DNA of 64,000 bases from Chitinivibrionales bacterium (lineage in GTDB: Bacteria > Fibrobacterota > Chitinivibrionia > Chitinivibrionales > JANQEN01), in NCBI GenBank assembly GCA_028278335.1, contig JANQEN010000203.1, forward strand, positions 43,950-107,949, written 5' to 3'. Within the stretch, counting starts at the first letter, position 1; every line of letters starts with the position of its first letter. Made by a program: the position numbers and the translations under genes. The notes beneath the pieces are model-generated. The model was not told the origin of the DNA. It worked only from the letters and a program-made list of their open reading frames with translations, and ran no database searches. Shown piece after piece: positions 35,616-45,464 of this stretch.

Positions 35616-38030
35616 GTGCGAAAGACAATTACAGTTCTTGGTGTAATTTTTTGTTGTGTTACAAGTGCTTTCTCTGATTTGAAAGCAACCGGGGGGTTCT
35701 CCGCACCCTACTTTCAGGCAGACTATATTCAGGATATTTCTGAGTATACAGCTGCGTTAATTAACCCGGCTCTTCTGTACCGGGTAAATCAGATGCACTT
35801 TGATTTTGGTATTTATCGGTGGAATGATCGCAATAGTGGGGTGAAGCTCTTTGAAGATTTAGGATACCAGCAGCTTGCAGCCCTTTTTCCTATTCGATTA
35901 AATTATACTACTGGTTTAACCATCATCTCCTGTGGTGCCGAATATATTAAAAAAAGGATTGATCCCTCGGGGCAAATACTTCCCGCTGGGACTGATGATT
36001 ATTGGGAAACATGGATAATTCCCCATTTTAGCTACAAATTTCGTTCCCTGCCCCAACTTTCGATTGGTACAAATGTGAAGGTTGTGCTTCAAAAGCAGTT
36101 TGTTTTGGAGAGTATAAATAATACCGATCCTATTTTAAAGCACGTGCGCAAAATAGGGGTAGGAATTGATTTAGGTGTATATTACAACTTTTTCGATCAT
36201 TATCGCTATGGTGACTTTAGTATAAGTTTAAATTTCCAGGATATTGTACCAGCTAATATCCCCTGGGAAAATCCTGCGGGAGATCAGGTTACAAAGGAGC
36301 TAATGACAACCCGATTTCGCGGTGGTTTGCGTTATGCTATAATGAATGATCGTCTCATCATGAACGCTGAGGCAGTCGTTGACAACCTTTTTCAGGATTT
36401 ATGGAAAGGGGTAATTGAGGCTAATATTGGCTCTGGGCCAAGTGTTGAAGATCTTGGTGCGTTGAAAAAACAATTCCGGCTTAGCGGCCATGCCAAATTT
36501 CAATGGATTCCACAGCTTTGGATAAAAGCGGGTTGGGCAAATAACCTTGTCCCCTACGTTGGCTTTAACACCAATGTGATTTATCTCTGGCCTGAGATGA
36601 TCAATAATGTTGCCCTTGATGTCCATTTTGGCTATAGTTTGTTAGAAGAGGAGCGTGGATCAACGGGTATGGTCAAAATTGCTGCCGATATTGGGCCGAC
36701 CCGGGAACAGCGTGAATCTAAACGCCTTTACGAGCAGCTCATTCTTGCGCCTATGGACATCTATAACAAAGCCATGCGACTGTATACGGCAGGTAAATTT
36801 TGGGATGCCTCCTTTGTATTTGGTAAGTTGCTCTCCCTCTATCCCAGTTTTCACCTCTGTGACAAAGCGACCTATTATATGGGTGATTGCTATACACAGT
36901 TACGGTTAAATCAAATTGCTCGCCAAGTTTTTAAAGAGGCTCTTGCAGAATTTACCACCTCCCAGGTTCGCGCGAAATATCTTTATGGTCTACAATATCT
37001 TGACTATAGAGAAGGTAAGTATAAGGATGCTTTAAAGAACCATGCCTTTATCACCAATCTTTATGCTCAAGATGATATTAGACCTGAGGCTGACTATTTA
37101 GCAGGTGAAATTCATTTTGTACAGAAAAATTATAGCGCTGCTTCGCAAATTCTTGAGAACATTCCCTCTGATGCAGTAACCTACAGTTATGCTCAGTATA
37201 CACTTTCGATTATCAATATCGAAAACAATAAGATTGATGCAGCTATTCAAAATTTGACCAACGTCATTTCTAATGCGCAACCAGCTGATGAAAGTGAGCA
37301 GCAACTTATATATGCAGCAGAGGTTAAGCTTGGTCAACTCTATTTTGAACAGGTAGAACTTCGCAAGGCTGTAGAAGCATTTAAACGGGTACCCGAAGGA
37401 TCAGTTCATGGTGATGAGGCGCTTATGGGTATTGCTTGGTCATGGATTAAAGCAAATCGTCCACAGGAGTGTCTTCGTACAGTTGATCAGCTCATTGCTA
37501 TGCACCCTAATTCGCCGCTTACTCCAGAGGCCTATCTTGTCAAGGGGTATTCTCAGATGCTTCTTAAGAGTAATGAACCAGCACTACGCTCCTTTACACG
37601 GTGTGTTGAACTCTGCAAAACAGAATTCGCAGATCAAGATGATTTACGATTTAAAAGGCAGAAGTTTGATGAGTTTTATATCGGTTTCATGCCAGCGGAA
37701 AATAAAATTAAGAAAAATGCCTTACGCAAACCAACCGACAAGATTATTGCAGAACGTGATGGTTTGAAAATGGAATTTGAAAAGTACTCGAAGGAATCCA
37801 AGGACTACTTTGTTTATAAACTAATGGTTGAGGATAACAAAAAATTCTTCCGTAGAAAAGACCAGGTTCTTTTAGATGCCGAGTATGCCATAGCCAAGGT
37901 TAGTAAGATGATCGGTGTGAAAGAACAGACTGAAATTATTGAAAAAACATCCCAGCAGCAAGAGCAGATCGATGATGAAATCGAGAAGCTTAAGAGGCAA
38001 CTGGAAAACATAGACGAAAATAATCAATAA
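35616..38030 (+). CDS. Outer-membrane barrel fused to periplasmic TPR domain
   Basis: An 804-aa protein. After a signal peptide (1-20), residues about 25-370 show the alternating aromatic strands of a PorV/FadL-like outer-membrane barrel (NPALLYRVNQMHFDFGIYRW; barrel-like to FGYSLLEE). Residues about 390-690 are TPR-like helical repeats (YNKAMRLYTAGKFWDASFVF, TYYMGDCYTQLRLNQIARQVF). The end is a charged coiled coil (KRQLENIDENNQ). The start is GTG with AGGAT/AGGAAC upstream. It is probably an outer-membrane scaffold that reaches into the periplasm, co-transcribed with the neighbouring envelope genes. Confidence 0.75.
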   Translation: MRKTITVLGVIFCCVTSAFSDLKATGGFSAPYFQADYIQDISEYTAALINPALLYRVNQMHFDFGIYRWNDRNSGVKLFEDLGYQQLAALFPIRLNYTTGLTIISCGAEYIKKRIDPSGQILPAGTDDYWETWIIPHFSYKFRSLPQLSIGTNVKVVLQKQFVLESINNTDPILKHVRKIGVGIDLGVYYNFFDHYRYGDFSISLNFQDIVPANIPWENPAGDQVTKELMTTRFRGGLRYAIMNDRLIMNAEAVVDNLFQDLWKGVIEANIGSGPSVEDLGALKKQFRLSGHAKFQWIPQLWIKAGWANNLVPYVGFNTNVIYLWPEMINNVALDVHFGYSLLEEERGSTGMVKIAADIGPTREQRESKRLYEQLILAPMDIYNKAMRLYTAGKFWDASFVFGKLLSLYPSFHLCDKATYYMGDCYTQLRLNQIARQVFKEALAEFTTSQVRAKYLYGLQYLDYREGKYKDALKNHAFITNLYAQDDIRPEADYLAGEIHFVQKNYSAASQILENIPSDAVTYSYAQYTLSIINIENNKIDAAIQNLTNVISNAQPADESEQQLIYAAEVKLGQLYFEQVELRKAVEAFKRVPEGSVHGDEALMGIAWSWIKANRPQECLRTVDQLIAMHPNSPLTPEAYLVKGYSQMLLKSNEPALRSFTRCVELCKTEFADQDDLRFKRQKFDEFYIGFMPAENKIKKNALRKPTDKIIAERDGLKMEFEKYSKESKDYFVYKLMVEDNKKFFRRKDQVLLDAEYAIAKVSKMIGVKEQTEIIEKTSQQQEQIDDEIEKLKRQLENIDENNQ

Positions 38031-38148
38031 TAATTTAGTATTCCGGGATGTGTGTTTCGTATATTATACTATATTATCTTATAAAAGAAGTATTTGCTGA
38101 ACAGATCGAATCAGATCAATTTGACTACAAACATGGAGAGATTGGATT

Positions 38149-41100
38149 ATGAAGGGTAAGAAATTAATCCCGTTAACAATCATCATTGCAATTGCATTAC
38201 TGCATGTAAGCCTTCCCATCAGTTCTTATTCTCAGGATAAGAAAAAAGAAGACCTATTAAGAAAAATAGAAGCCTTAAAGCAGAAGAAAGAGAAGATTAA
38301 GGCTAAGACTGCACAGAAGCTTAATAAAGTGACTGGCACTAAAAAGACAAATCTTTCTGAGGTCATTACAAAGTATGAGAACCTTAACGCAAACTGCAAA
38401 GGCAAAAAGAGTGAGCGATGCGCTGATGTTACCTATACTTTGAGTAAACTCTATTACGACAAGGCTCGTGATGATTATATTCATGCACGTAATGCCTATG
38501 AAAAGGCGATGGATGCCTGGGAGAGAAATCCTGAAGGTCCAGAACCTCTTAATCCAATTCCAGATTATACCAAATCCTTACTCATGTATCAGGAGAGTAT
38601 TAAGAAGTATCCCAACTTCGTAAAGGCCGATGAAGCCCATTTCCAAATTGGCAATATTCTTCGTCTGAATGGTGACCTTGATGGTGCCAAGATCTCCTTT
38701 AAAAATCTTGTTAATAAGTTTCCCAAAAGTGTTCGTGCCTCTGCTGCGCATTTCAGACTTGCAGAGTTTTGTTTTATGGATAGAGATTTTACCTGTGCAT
38801 TAAAACATATTGAGCGCATCAATGATGATGAGATCAATCCAGAAGTACAGGAAATGGCCCACTATCGTAAAGCAGAAATTTATTATAATCGCGCTGAGTT
38901 TGATCGTGCTGTTGAGCTTTTTTATACCTATGTAGAAAAATGTGATAGAAATGAATATCCTAAAAAGGATCTTCGTGAAGAGGCTTTAGAGTACTTAGCA
39001 ATATCCTTTTCTGATATGCCTAATGGTGCACAGGAGGCAATTGACTTCTTTAAAAAACGTGGCAATCGTTCATATCAGGATTATGTAATTTATACGGTTG
39101 GTATGAAAAACTTTGATCATGGTCAATATGATCAAGCTATTCTAGCGCTTCAAACTGCTATTGATAATTTTCCTTACTACAAGCAGGCGCCGGAAGCACA
39201 ACAGAGAATCGTCGCTTGCTATGTTATTCGCAAGAAATATGAAAAGGCTAATGTTGAAAGAGAGAAGTTAGTTGATCGTTATATTAAGGGAAGCGATTGG
39301 CATACAAAGAATTCTAACAACGCTGTTGCCTTAGAAATTGCCAGTAACGAACTGAGAATGGCACTCTCTTCAATCCCAATTTACTATCATGCCCAGGCAC
39401 AGAAGACTAAAAATAAGAAGTTATACGAAAAAGCAATTACCCGTTACCAACAGTATATTGACCTTTTTCCAACAGAACAGTGGAAGGTCTATGAGTTTAA
39501 ATACAATATGGCCGAGATTTATAATTCATTACGGCAATATGGTAAAGCGGCTGACTACTATGACTTTGTTGCAAGCCAAGACCTTTCAACCTTTCCAGAT
39601 TTTAAAATGGAACTTGATACATTAGGCATGGATCAAGAAGAGGTTGAGCGAATGAAACAGAAACGGAAAAAGAAAAGTCCTGTTTCAATATCTCAAGAAG
39701 ATGCTGGCTACAATGCAATTGTAGCGTTAGATAATCTTAGAAAACAGAAGATGCAGCAAAATTCGCTCTCCGACGAACAAGCTTACGCACTTCCTGAATC
39801 GCAAAAATTTATCGACTACATTCATAACTTTCATCAGAGATTTCCCAAGAGCTCCAATTCTCCAGAGGTCCTCTATTTAGCGGGAAATGTGCACTATGGC
39901 GCAAAGTCATATGATGCAGCTGTTGTTGAGTTCAATAAGATTATCTCTGATTACCCCAACACCAAATATGGGGCCAAGGCATTGCGTATGCTTGCCAATA
40001 CCTACACCGGTTCCGGGGAATTTGACAAAGCGATAAATGAATACAAAACGCTCCTTCGTAAAGAGAAACCCAACACAAAGGGATATACCGAGGTTATGGA
40101 CCTTGCTGCTGGTGCCATGTTTAAAAAGGCCAGCACCTTAAAGAGTTCGGGGAATCTTCTTGGAGCCGCAGATGTATATAAAACAATTAGCACACAGTTC
40201 CCCAAAAGTAAAGTTTCTGACCGCGGATGGTTTGAAGCTGGTGGCGCCTTAGAAGAGGCAAACAATCTTGAACTAGCTGCTATTACTTTTAAGGAGTTTG
40301 GCGATAGGTTTCCCAAATCAACACTGCGGGAGAAGGCCTACGTGCGCTCTGCTGAAAACTACAAGAAGTTAGAGCAGTGGGATGAAGCAGGAAAGGTTTT
40401 TGAAATGGGTGCCTCAAAGGTTGCCAAACCAGACTATGCCATTCCCAGTCTCTCCTCAGCTGCTGAAAACTATAAGAAGGCTTCTCTTTTTGATAAAGCC
40501 GGTAAAGCCTATGAAACGGTATTTCAGCGCTATCCAACTGATAAAAGAACACCAAAGGCTCTCTATAATAGTGGCTTAACCTATGAAAAGGGCAAGTTAT
40601 ACCCTAATGCTATTAAGGTGTATACACTTCTTGCTCAGAAATATCCTGAGTCAGAGTATGCTGCTGAAGGATTTTATTCAATCGGATTTTGCTATGAGAA
40701 ACTTGGTAATAGTGTAGAGATGGCTAAAGCCTTTACAGAATATGCTAAGCGTTTTACCAGCAATCGGTCAAAGCAGATCAATGCATTGGCTCGCGCAGCA
40801 GAAGCCTATATGAAAATGAAGAAAATTCCCGATGCTCTTAAAAATGCTCAGACCGCAATCAAATTATATGAAAAGTTTAAGGGCAAGGCTGAGAAGATTG
40901 ATCCTGTTGCTGTTGCGAAAAGTTACTTCACACTGGGTGAAATAAAATATGCCGAATTTAAAACTATTAAACTGGTTGGAAAAAATGCCAAGCAGGTTAA
41001 GAACAAAGTGAAGGTTAAAAAATCTGCACTTGAACCCTGTTTAAAGGCCTATGCAAATGTTATTGAACTTGGACTTGACAAATGGACGCTTCATGCAACC

Positions 41101-41706
41101 TATATGATTGGTCAAAGTTTTATCGGGTTTGCTGAAGCACTGCGCGACCAATCACTCTTTGGTAGTCGTGATCAAAAAACCGCCTCAAAAATTAAAATTA
41201 TATCCGGCTTAGAAAAGACCTACCTCAAGGCAATGGAGAAATTCCGTTGGAATGTAGAAAAGGCTTACGAACAACAGCTTGATAATGAATGGGTTGGTAA
41301 ATCGAAGGATGCCTACATGAAGACTGCCTATGATATTGGACATCTTTATGAAGAGATTGGTGAGATCTTTAAGAATGCACCGACACCAAGAGGTATGAGC
41401 GCTGAAGACAAGGTACTCTATAAGGATGTATTAGAAGAGAAATATCTTGAGGCTTTGGATGCAGCGTTACCAAAGTATGAAGCTGGTGTTAAGGCTGCTC
41501 AGGAACTTGGTATAGCCTCTAGCAAATGGGTTGCTAAAATTAAAGAACGAATCGAATTTATCAATCCCTCCTCAGAGGTGCTTGGTATTGAGATTACCGA
41601 ACGGCATATTGAACCCAAAACAGAAACAACAACACCTATTACAGATGGAACAGTTGAAAATCAGGAGACCACACCCGAGGGTGCTCCTGAGAAAAAAGAT
41701 CAGTAA
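38149..41706 (+). CDS. Large periplasmic TPR-repeat protein
   Basis: An 1185-aa protein with a signal peptide (about 1-28) and a Lys-rich coiled coil (30-60). Many TPR/BamD-like repeats fill most of the rest (e.g. YKKLEQWDEAGKVFEMGA, YPNTKYGAKALRMLANTY, FYSIGFCYEKLGNS). The C-terminal tail is Thr/Glu/Pro-rich. It resembles the giant TPR scaffold proteins encoded with AgmX/ExbBD-type gliding machines. It lies between the barrel-TPR fusion and the ExbB gene and is likely a periplasmic scaffold of that machine. Confidence 0.82.
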   Translation: MKGKKLIPLTIIIAIALLHVSLPISSYSQDKKKEDLLRKIEALKQKKEKIKAKTAQKLNKVTGTKKTNLSEVITKYENLNANCKGKKSERCADVTYTLSKLYYDKARDDYIHARNAYEKAMDAWERNPEGPEPLNPIPDYTKSLLMYQESIKKYPNFVKADEAHFQIGNILRLNGDLDGAKISFKNLVNKFPKSVRASAAHFRLAEFCFMDRDFTCALKHIERINDDEINPEVQEMAHYRKAEIYYNRAEFDRAVELFYTYVEKCDRNEYPKKDLREEALEYLAISFSDMPNGAQEAIDFFKKRGNRSYQDYVIYTVGMKNFDHGQYDQAILALQTAIDNFPYYKQAPEAQQRIVACYVIRKKYEKANVEREKLVDRYIKGSDWHTKNSNNAVALEIASNELRMALSSIPIYYHAQAQKTKNKKLYEKAITRYQQYIDLFPTEQWKVYEFKYNMAEIYNSLRQYGKAADYYDFVASQDLSTFPDFKMELDTLGMDQEEVERMKQKRKKKSPVSISQEDAGYNAIVALDNLRKQKMQQNSLSDEQAYALPESQKFIDYIHNFHQRFPKSSNSPEVLYLAGNVHYGAKSYDAAVVEFNKIISDYPNTKYGAKALRMLANTYTGSGEFDKAINEYKTLLRKEKPNTKGYTEVMDLAAGAMFKKASTLKSSGNLLGAADVYKTISTQFPKSKVSDRGWFEAGGALEEANNLELAAITFKEFGDRFPKSTLREKAYVRSAENYKKLEQWDEAGKVFEMGASKVAKPDYAIPSLSSAAENYKKASLFDKAGKAYETVFQRYPTDKRTPKALYNSGLTYEKGKLYPNAIKVYTLLAQKYPESEYAAEGFYSIGFCYEKLGNSVEMAKAFTEYAKRFTSNRSKQINALARAAEAYMKMKKIPDALKNAQTAIKLYEKFKGKAEKIDPVAVAKSYFTLGEIKYAEFKTIKLVGKNAKQVKNKVKVKKSALEPCLKAYANVIELGLDKWTLHATYMIGQSFIGFAEALRDQSLFGSRDQKTASKIKIISGLEKTYLKAMEKFRWNVEKAYEQQLDNEWVGKSKDAYMKTAYDIGHLYEEIGEIFKNAPTPRGMSAEDKVLYKDVLEEKYLEALDAALPKYEAGVKAAQELGIASSKWVAKIKERIEFINPSSEVLGIEITERHIEPKTETTTPITDGTVENQETTPEGAPEKKDQ

Positions 41707-42012
41707 TGAGTGTGTGACACATTTACAATTGGTAATTTACTGTTTTTGATATATTCATGTTGTTCCCCCACTTTGCAGCTCTCGACACAGTTGTAATTAT
41801 GTAATAAATCTATAGTTTTTGGTAAGTTAGGAGGCAAATTTAGCAGTATAATTAATTTTGGTTAATGAAAAAAAACACAACTCTTAATCAAAAAAAATGT
41901 TATATTAATTACGGTGAATTGAACTAAAAATAGAAAAAATTTTAAAAATAATTAAGATTTTTGTAACACTTTTAATCAACCAAACGTTTTATTAGACGGA
42001 AGGGGTGAAGAG
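41707..42012 (+). other. Intergenic leader before exbB, 306 bp
   Basis: Very A/T-rich with no coding frame. A TATAAT at 41847-41852 could be the -10 of a promoter for the ExbB/ExbD/AgmX genes, but no good -35 stands at the right distance. The motor genes may therefore have their own start, separate from the TPR gene. Confidence 0.35.
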
Positions 42013-42642
42013 ATGACTCAGTTGTTTAATTTCATAATTGAAGGTTTTACTTCTCCAGGTAGTGCGGTAATGTGGATGATTCTTTTGCTTGGGTTTATTA
42101 TTCTTGCAATTGTCATCGAGAGGTTCTGGTTCCTTTTCATCAAATGTGGTACAGGAAGCGGCTCTTTTATGGCAGGAATCTCCAAGTATCTGAAAGCTGG
42201 TGACTATGAGAAAGCTATTAAATATTCTTCCTCGATGAATACTCCTCTTGCAAAGGCAGTAACTGCAATCATGAAAAAGCGCGGACAGAGTTCCAAGCAA
42301 GTTCAAAAAGGCGTTGATGAAGTATTCTTAACAGAAGGACCAAAAGTTACCCGCAATATTTCTATTATCAATATTATGGCTAACCTTTCAACAATGCTCG
42401 GTCTCACCGGTACTATCTTTGGACTGATGATGGCTTTCAACGCTATTGCAAATATTCCAGCTGCCCAAAAAGCTGCTGCCTTGGCTTCTGGTATTGCTGT
42501 TGCTATGTCAACAACTCTTTTTGGTCTTTTGGTTGCTCTTCCCTCTCTTTTTGCTCAAGGATTACTTTCACAAAAATCTGATAGAGTAATGGAAGAGATG
42601 GATGAGAAAACAACCAAGTTGATCAACCTTATTGAAGAGTAA
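42013..42642 (+). CDS. MotA/TolQ/ExbB-family proton channel subunit
   Basis: Inner-membrane protein of 209 aa with three transmembrane segments (about 18-40, 118-142, 165-187). The conserved family block is MANLSTMLGLTGTIFGLMMAFNAIA, then AVAMSTTLFGLLVALPSLFA. It forms the stator-like ring around ExbD/TolR peptides and uses the proton gradient. The next genes are two ExbD-type partners and an AgmX/TonB-type transducer. It is probably the motor of the envelope machine encoded here. Confidence 0.92.
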   Translation: MTQLFNFIIEGFTSPGSAVMWMILLLGFIILAIVIERFWFLFIKCGTGSGSFMAGISKYLKAGDYEKAIKYSSSMNTPLAKAVTAIMKKRGQSSKQVQKGVDEVFLTEGPKVTRNISIINIMANLSTMLGLTGTIFGLMMAFNAIANIPAAQKAAALASGIAVAMSTTLFGLLVALPSLFAQGLLSQKSDRVMEEMDEKTTKLINLIEE

Positions 42643-42681
42643 TAGAATAGAATAATATAACTAGAATAAAAGGTTTAAATT

Positions 42682-43485
42682 ATGGCCAATAGAGCAATGA
42701 AAAAACAGTGGGAAACGCAGGAAATGGATTTTAAGACTTTCATGAGTCTTATGGTTGTGCTTATCCCTATGTTGCTTATTTGTGCGCAATTCGCAAAAAT
42801 TTCAATAATTGAGATTAAGCTTCCCGAAGGACGTGGTTCCCAAACTGTAAAGAAAGTAGCAAAACCTCCGAAACAGGATGATAGTAACAAGTTATTGCTT
42901 ACCGCTATCATAACTGATTCAGTGGTTACTTTAGGTGCAAAGGGTGGTTTTCTTCCTAGCGTTTTCTATAAAGAATATCATCGCTATGTTGACAAGGACA
43001 ATAAGGCTATTGATTTTACCGTGCCCTATGATCCTTCTAAACAGGAGCCGCCGAAGCATCCAGTGAGTGGACGTCCCATGGAGATTTTTGAGCGTTATGA
43101 CATTTATCTTTATGCCTGTACTCAGGATTATTCTGAAGTAATTAAATGCCTATACAATAAAATGGGTGTTATGGTTACTGATGCCAATAGTTTACCGGTT
43201 TCCGAACCTGTCAATGTTGGTGACACCATTTTTGAACTTACAAATCCTCGGAAAATGGTAGTTGTGGAAGATCCTTCCCAGTATGAGATAAAGCAGCTCT
43301 CTGTATACGATAATCTGAAAAATAATCTTTTAAATGTAAAAGAGCGTTTTAAGGATGCGGAAGATGCGGATGCCATTATAATAGCAGCAGAAAATCAAGT
43401 TCTTTACGATAAAATCATTCAAATAATGGATGCTGCACGAGAAGCTGATTTTCCAAGTATTTCTATAGCGAAGTTAAGGATATAG
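42682..43485 (+). CDS. ExbD/TolR-like protein lacking the transmembrane Asp
   Basis: A 267-aa single-span protein (about 17-40, FKTFMSLMVVLIPMLLICAQFA) with a large periplasmic domain about twice the usual ExbD size. In ordinary ExbD/TolR the span starts with P-x-x-D and the Asp carries protons. Here the matching stretch FMSLMVVLIP has no acidic residue. It is therefore likely a structural partner to the next, Asp-containing ExbD. It lies 39 nt after the ExbB gene. Confidence 0.8.
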   Translation: MANRAMKKQWETQEMDFKTFMSLMVVLIPMLLICAQFAKISIIEIKLPEGRGSQTVKKVAKPPKQDDSNKLLLTAIITDSVVTLGAKGGFLPSVFYKEYHRYVDKDNKAIDFTVPYDPSKQEPPKHPVSGRPMEIFERYDIYLYACTQDYSEVIKCLYNKMGVMVTDANSLPVSEPVNVGDTIFELTNPRKMVVVEDPSQYEIKQLSVYDNLKNNLLNVKERFKDAEDADAIIIAAENQVLYDKIIQIMDAAREADFPSISIAKLRI

Positions 43486-43504
43486 TGAAGTTAAGGAGTA
43501 ATTA

Positions 43505-44005
43505 ATGATAAAGCGTGGAAGAGTTAATAAAAAGAAGATGTCCTATCATATCAACATCACTTCGATGATGGATATGATGACAATTATATTGGTTTTTCTT
43601 TTGAAAAACTACTCTTCTGATCCGACGACTCTGACGAATGTTGACAATCTTGTGCTTCCTAATTCAATATCAAAAAAACCTCCCAAAGAGGTGCATTTAC
43701 AAATCGCTGTTACCAATGATATGATTCTTGTTGATGACCAGCCAATCAGCCCTACCAACGATGTACGAAGAATTCCTCAGGAGAATCCAGATCCTGAAAT
43801 TCCGAAACTTAAAGAGAAGCTCGAATATTGCTATGCCCAAGAAGAGGAGATGGTAAAAATGGGAGCGCTCAATAAGATCCGCGGAAAGGTTGTTGTCCAA
43901 CTTGACAAAAACATCGAGTTTGATGTGCTTTACAAAGTGATGCACACCTGCGGAAAAGTTGGCTTCAATAACATGAATTTTGCAGTGATGGAAAGGGAAG
44001 GTTAA
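43505..44005 (+). CDS. ExbD/TolR-family biopolymer transport protein
   Basis: A 166-aa protein with one transmembrane segment starting HINITSMMDMMTIILVFLL. The Asp in MMDMM is the proton-carrying residue of the family. The periplasmic part is a compact TolR-like domain (VVVQLDKNIEFDVLYKVMHTCGKVGF). It lies 19 nt after the first ExbD and 2 nt before the AgmX-type gene. Confidence 0.9.
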   Translation: MIKRGRVNKKKMSYHINITSMMDMMTIILVFLLKNYSSDPTTLTNVDNLVLPNSISKKPPKEVHLQIAVTNDMILVDDQPISPTNDVRRIPQENPDPEIPKLKEKLEYCYAQEEEMVKMGALNKIRGKVVVQLDKNIEFDVLYKVMHTCGKVGFNNMNFAVMEREG

Positions 44006-44007
44006 TT

Positions 44008-45285
44008 GTGGCATATAAAGTATTGATAAAGAAGTGTGAAGATCCCCAACGAGCTGCAGTCATAGCAGAAGAGATTGCGCGGTGGTCTGGTACATCGAAA
44101 GATGCTGTCTTGGCCGCTTTAGCAAGCAAAGACGTATGTATTCGAAAAGAGGCTGATGAGCAAGAAGCTCAGCAACTAAGAAGTCGCTTCGAACAGGTTG
44201 GCGCAATGGTGGCCCTTGAGCAAAGTGGTGAAGCTGTTGCTGCACCAGTTGCATCAGGTCAAGTAAGCGACGATGAAGACGAAGAGGAAGATCTTGGACG
44301 AATACTCAATGATAATGAATACGCAGAACAATTGCAGCAACGTGCCGATATTTTTCTTATTGAAAAGGATACTCGATTAAGAAATCTACAGATAATATCA
44401 TTGATTATTGGTATTGTAACCGGTATCTGGCTCAGTACTGTTGAAATTGTGGATGTTGCAACCGACTTCTTTGAGAAAATGCCCGAAGAACGTGTAGCGA
44501 AAATTGTAAAAAGCATAGACGCGGAGCAATTCAATAAGAAGAAGGAAGAGAAAAAAGAGAAGATTAAAACTGAGAAAAAGAAGTTAAAACCAACCAAAAA
44601 GAAGGGCGCCGGTGGTAGAACTGGTGGTGGTGGTGACCCTCGTGCACGTGTTACTAAGAAAGGTGTTCTTGGCATTGTTTCTGGTAAAATCAAGGGAAAA
44701 ACTGTTGCCTCTGCTGATATTTTTGGTAAAGGTGGTTTTGCTTCTGGTATTGATGCTATTCTTGCCGGTGTCGGTGGCTTAAAAGCTGGTGGTAGCGGTG
44801 GCGTTGGTAGAAAAGGCGCTGCTGGTATTGGCTATGGTGCTGGTTATGGAAGTGGATTCGGTGGCGGATCCGGTGGTATCGATGATCTCATTGGTAGTCT
44901 GATGGGGGGAGATGGTGGTGACCTCAGCTTGAAGAAAAGAGGAAGCCTAAAAATATCTCAACCTAAGTTTACAAAAGGTGGCGCTTTAACTGGTGGAAGA
45001 AGTAAAGCAAGTATCATGCGAGTTGTTATGCAAAACCTTGCTGCTTTACGATATGCCTATAACAGACGGTTACGTGAAAAGCCAGGCTTAAAGGGACGTA
45101 TCACCGTTAAGTTTGCCATTGACGAGTTTGGAAAGGTGATTTTCTGCTCGGTTGTAAGTTCTACCATGGGTGATACAACTTTGGAAAAAACAGTTATCAG
45201 TAAAATCAAACGATGGGTTTTTGAAAAGATTGACAAACCGGGAGATGTTACTGAGGTGGTTTATCCCTTTGTGTTCTCGCAATAA
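44008..45285 (+). CDS. TonB/AgmX-type energy transducer with L7/L12-like N-terminal domain
   Basis: A 425-aa protein. Residues about 1-72 (YKVLIKKCEDPQRAAVIAEE, QQLRSRFEQVGAMVALE) have the beta-alpha-alpha-beta-alpha-beta pattern of the ribosomal protein L7/L12 C-terminal domain. An acidic stretch (76-97) and one transmembrane helix (about 125-147) follow. Then come a Lys-rich region, a Gly-rich flexible arm (about 200-305) that could span the periplasm, and an AgmX/PglI-type C-terminal domain (about 330-425, ITVKFAIDEFGKVIFCSVVSS). It is probably driven by the ExbB/ExbD proteins and transmits force to outer-membrane partners. Confidence 0.85.
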   Translation: MAYKVLIKKCEDPQRAAVIAEEIARWSGTSKDAVLAALASKDVCIRKEADEQEAQQLRSRFEQVGAMVALEQSGEAVAAPVASGQVSDDEDEEEDLGRILNDNEYAEQLQQRADIFLIEKDTRLRNLQIISLIIGIVTGIWLSTVEIVDVATDFFEKMPEERVAKIVKSIDAEQFNKKKEEKKEKIKTEKKKLKPTKKKGAGGRTGGGGDPRARVTKKGVLGIVSGKIKGKTVASADIFGKGGFASGIDAILAGVGGLKAGGSGGVGRKGAAGIGYGAGYGSGFGGGSGGIDDLIGSLMGGDGGDLSLKKRGSLKISQPKFTKGGALTGGRSKASIMRVVMQNLAALRYAYNRRLREKPGLKGRITVKFAIDEFGKVIFCSVVSSTMGDTTLEKTVISKIKRWVFEKIDKPGDVTEVVYPFVFSQ

Positions 45286-45329
45286 TCGTATACTATACGT
45301 ATTATAATAATACATCTAAGAGATTTAAA

Positions 45330-45372
45330 AATAAATGAATGATGAATGTATTGCATTTGTCATTCATTTATT
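45330..45372. terminator. A/T-rich hairpin after the AgmX-type gene
   Basis: A 13-bp perfect stem (45330-45342 with 45360-45372) has a partly paired inner part. It could end the motor transcript or stabilise its 3' end; no clean U-run follows. Confidence 0.4.
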
Positions 45373-45464
45373 ATATTATATAGTATCACGCACTTATCGC
45401 GAAGATATTGGTATTATAGAAAATAACCTTATTTTTCCTGCCACTTTCAAGACGGAGGGAGTAT

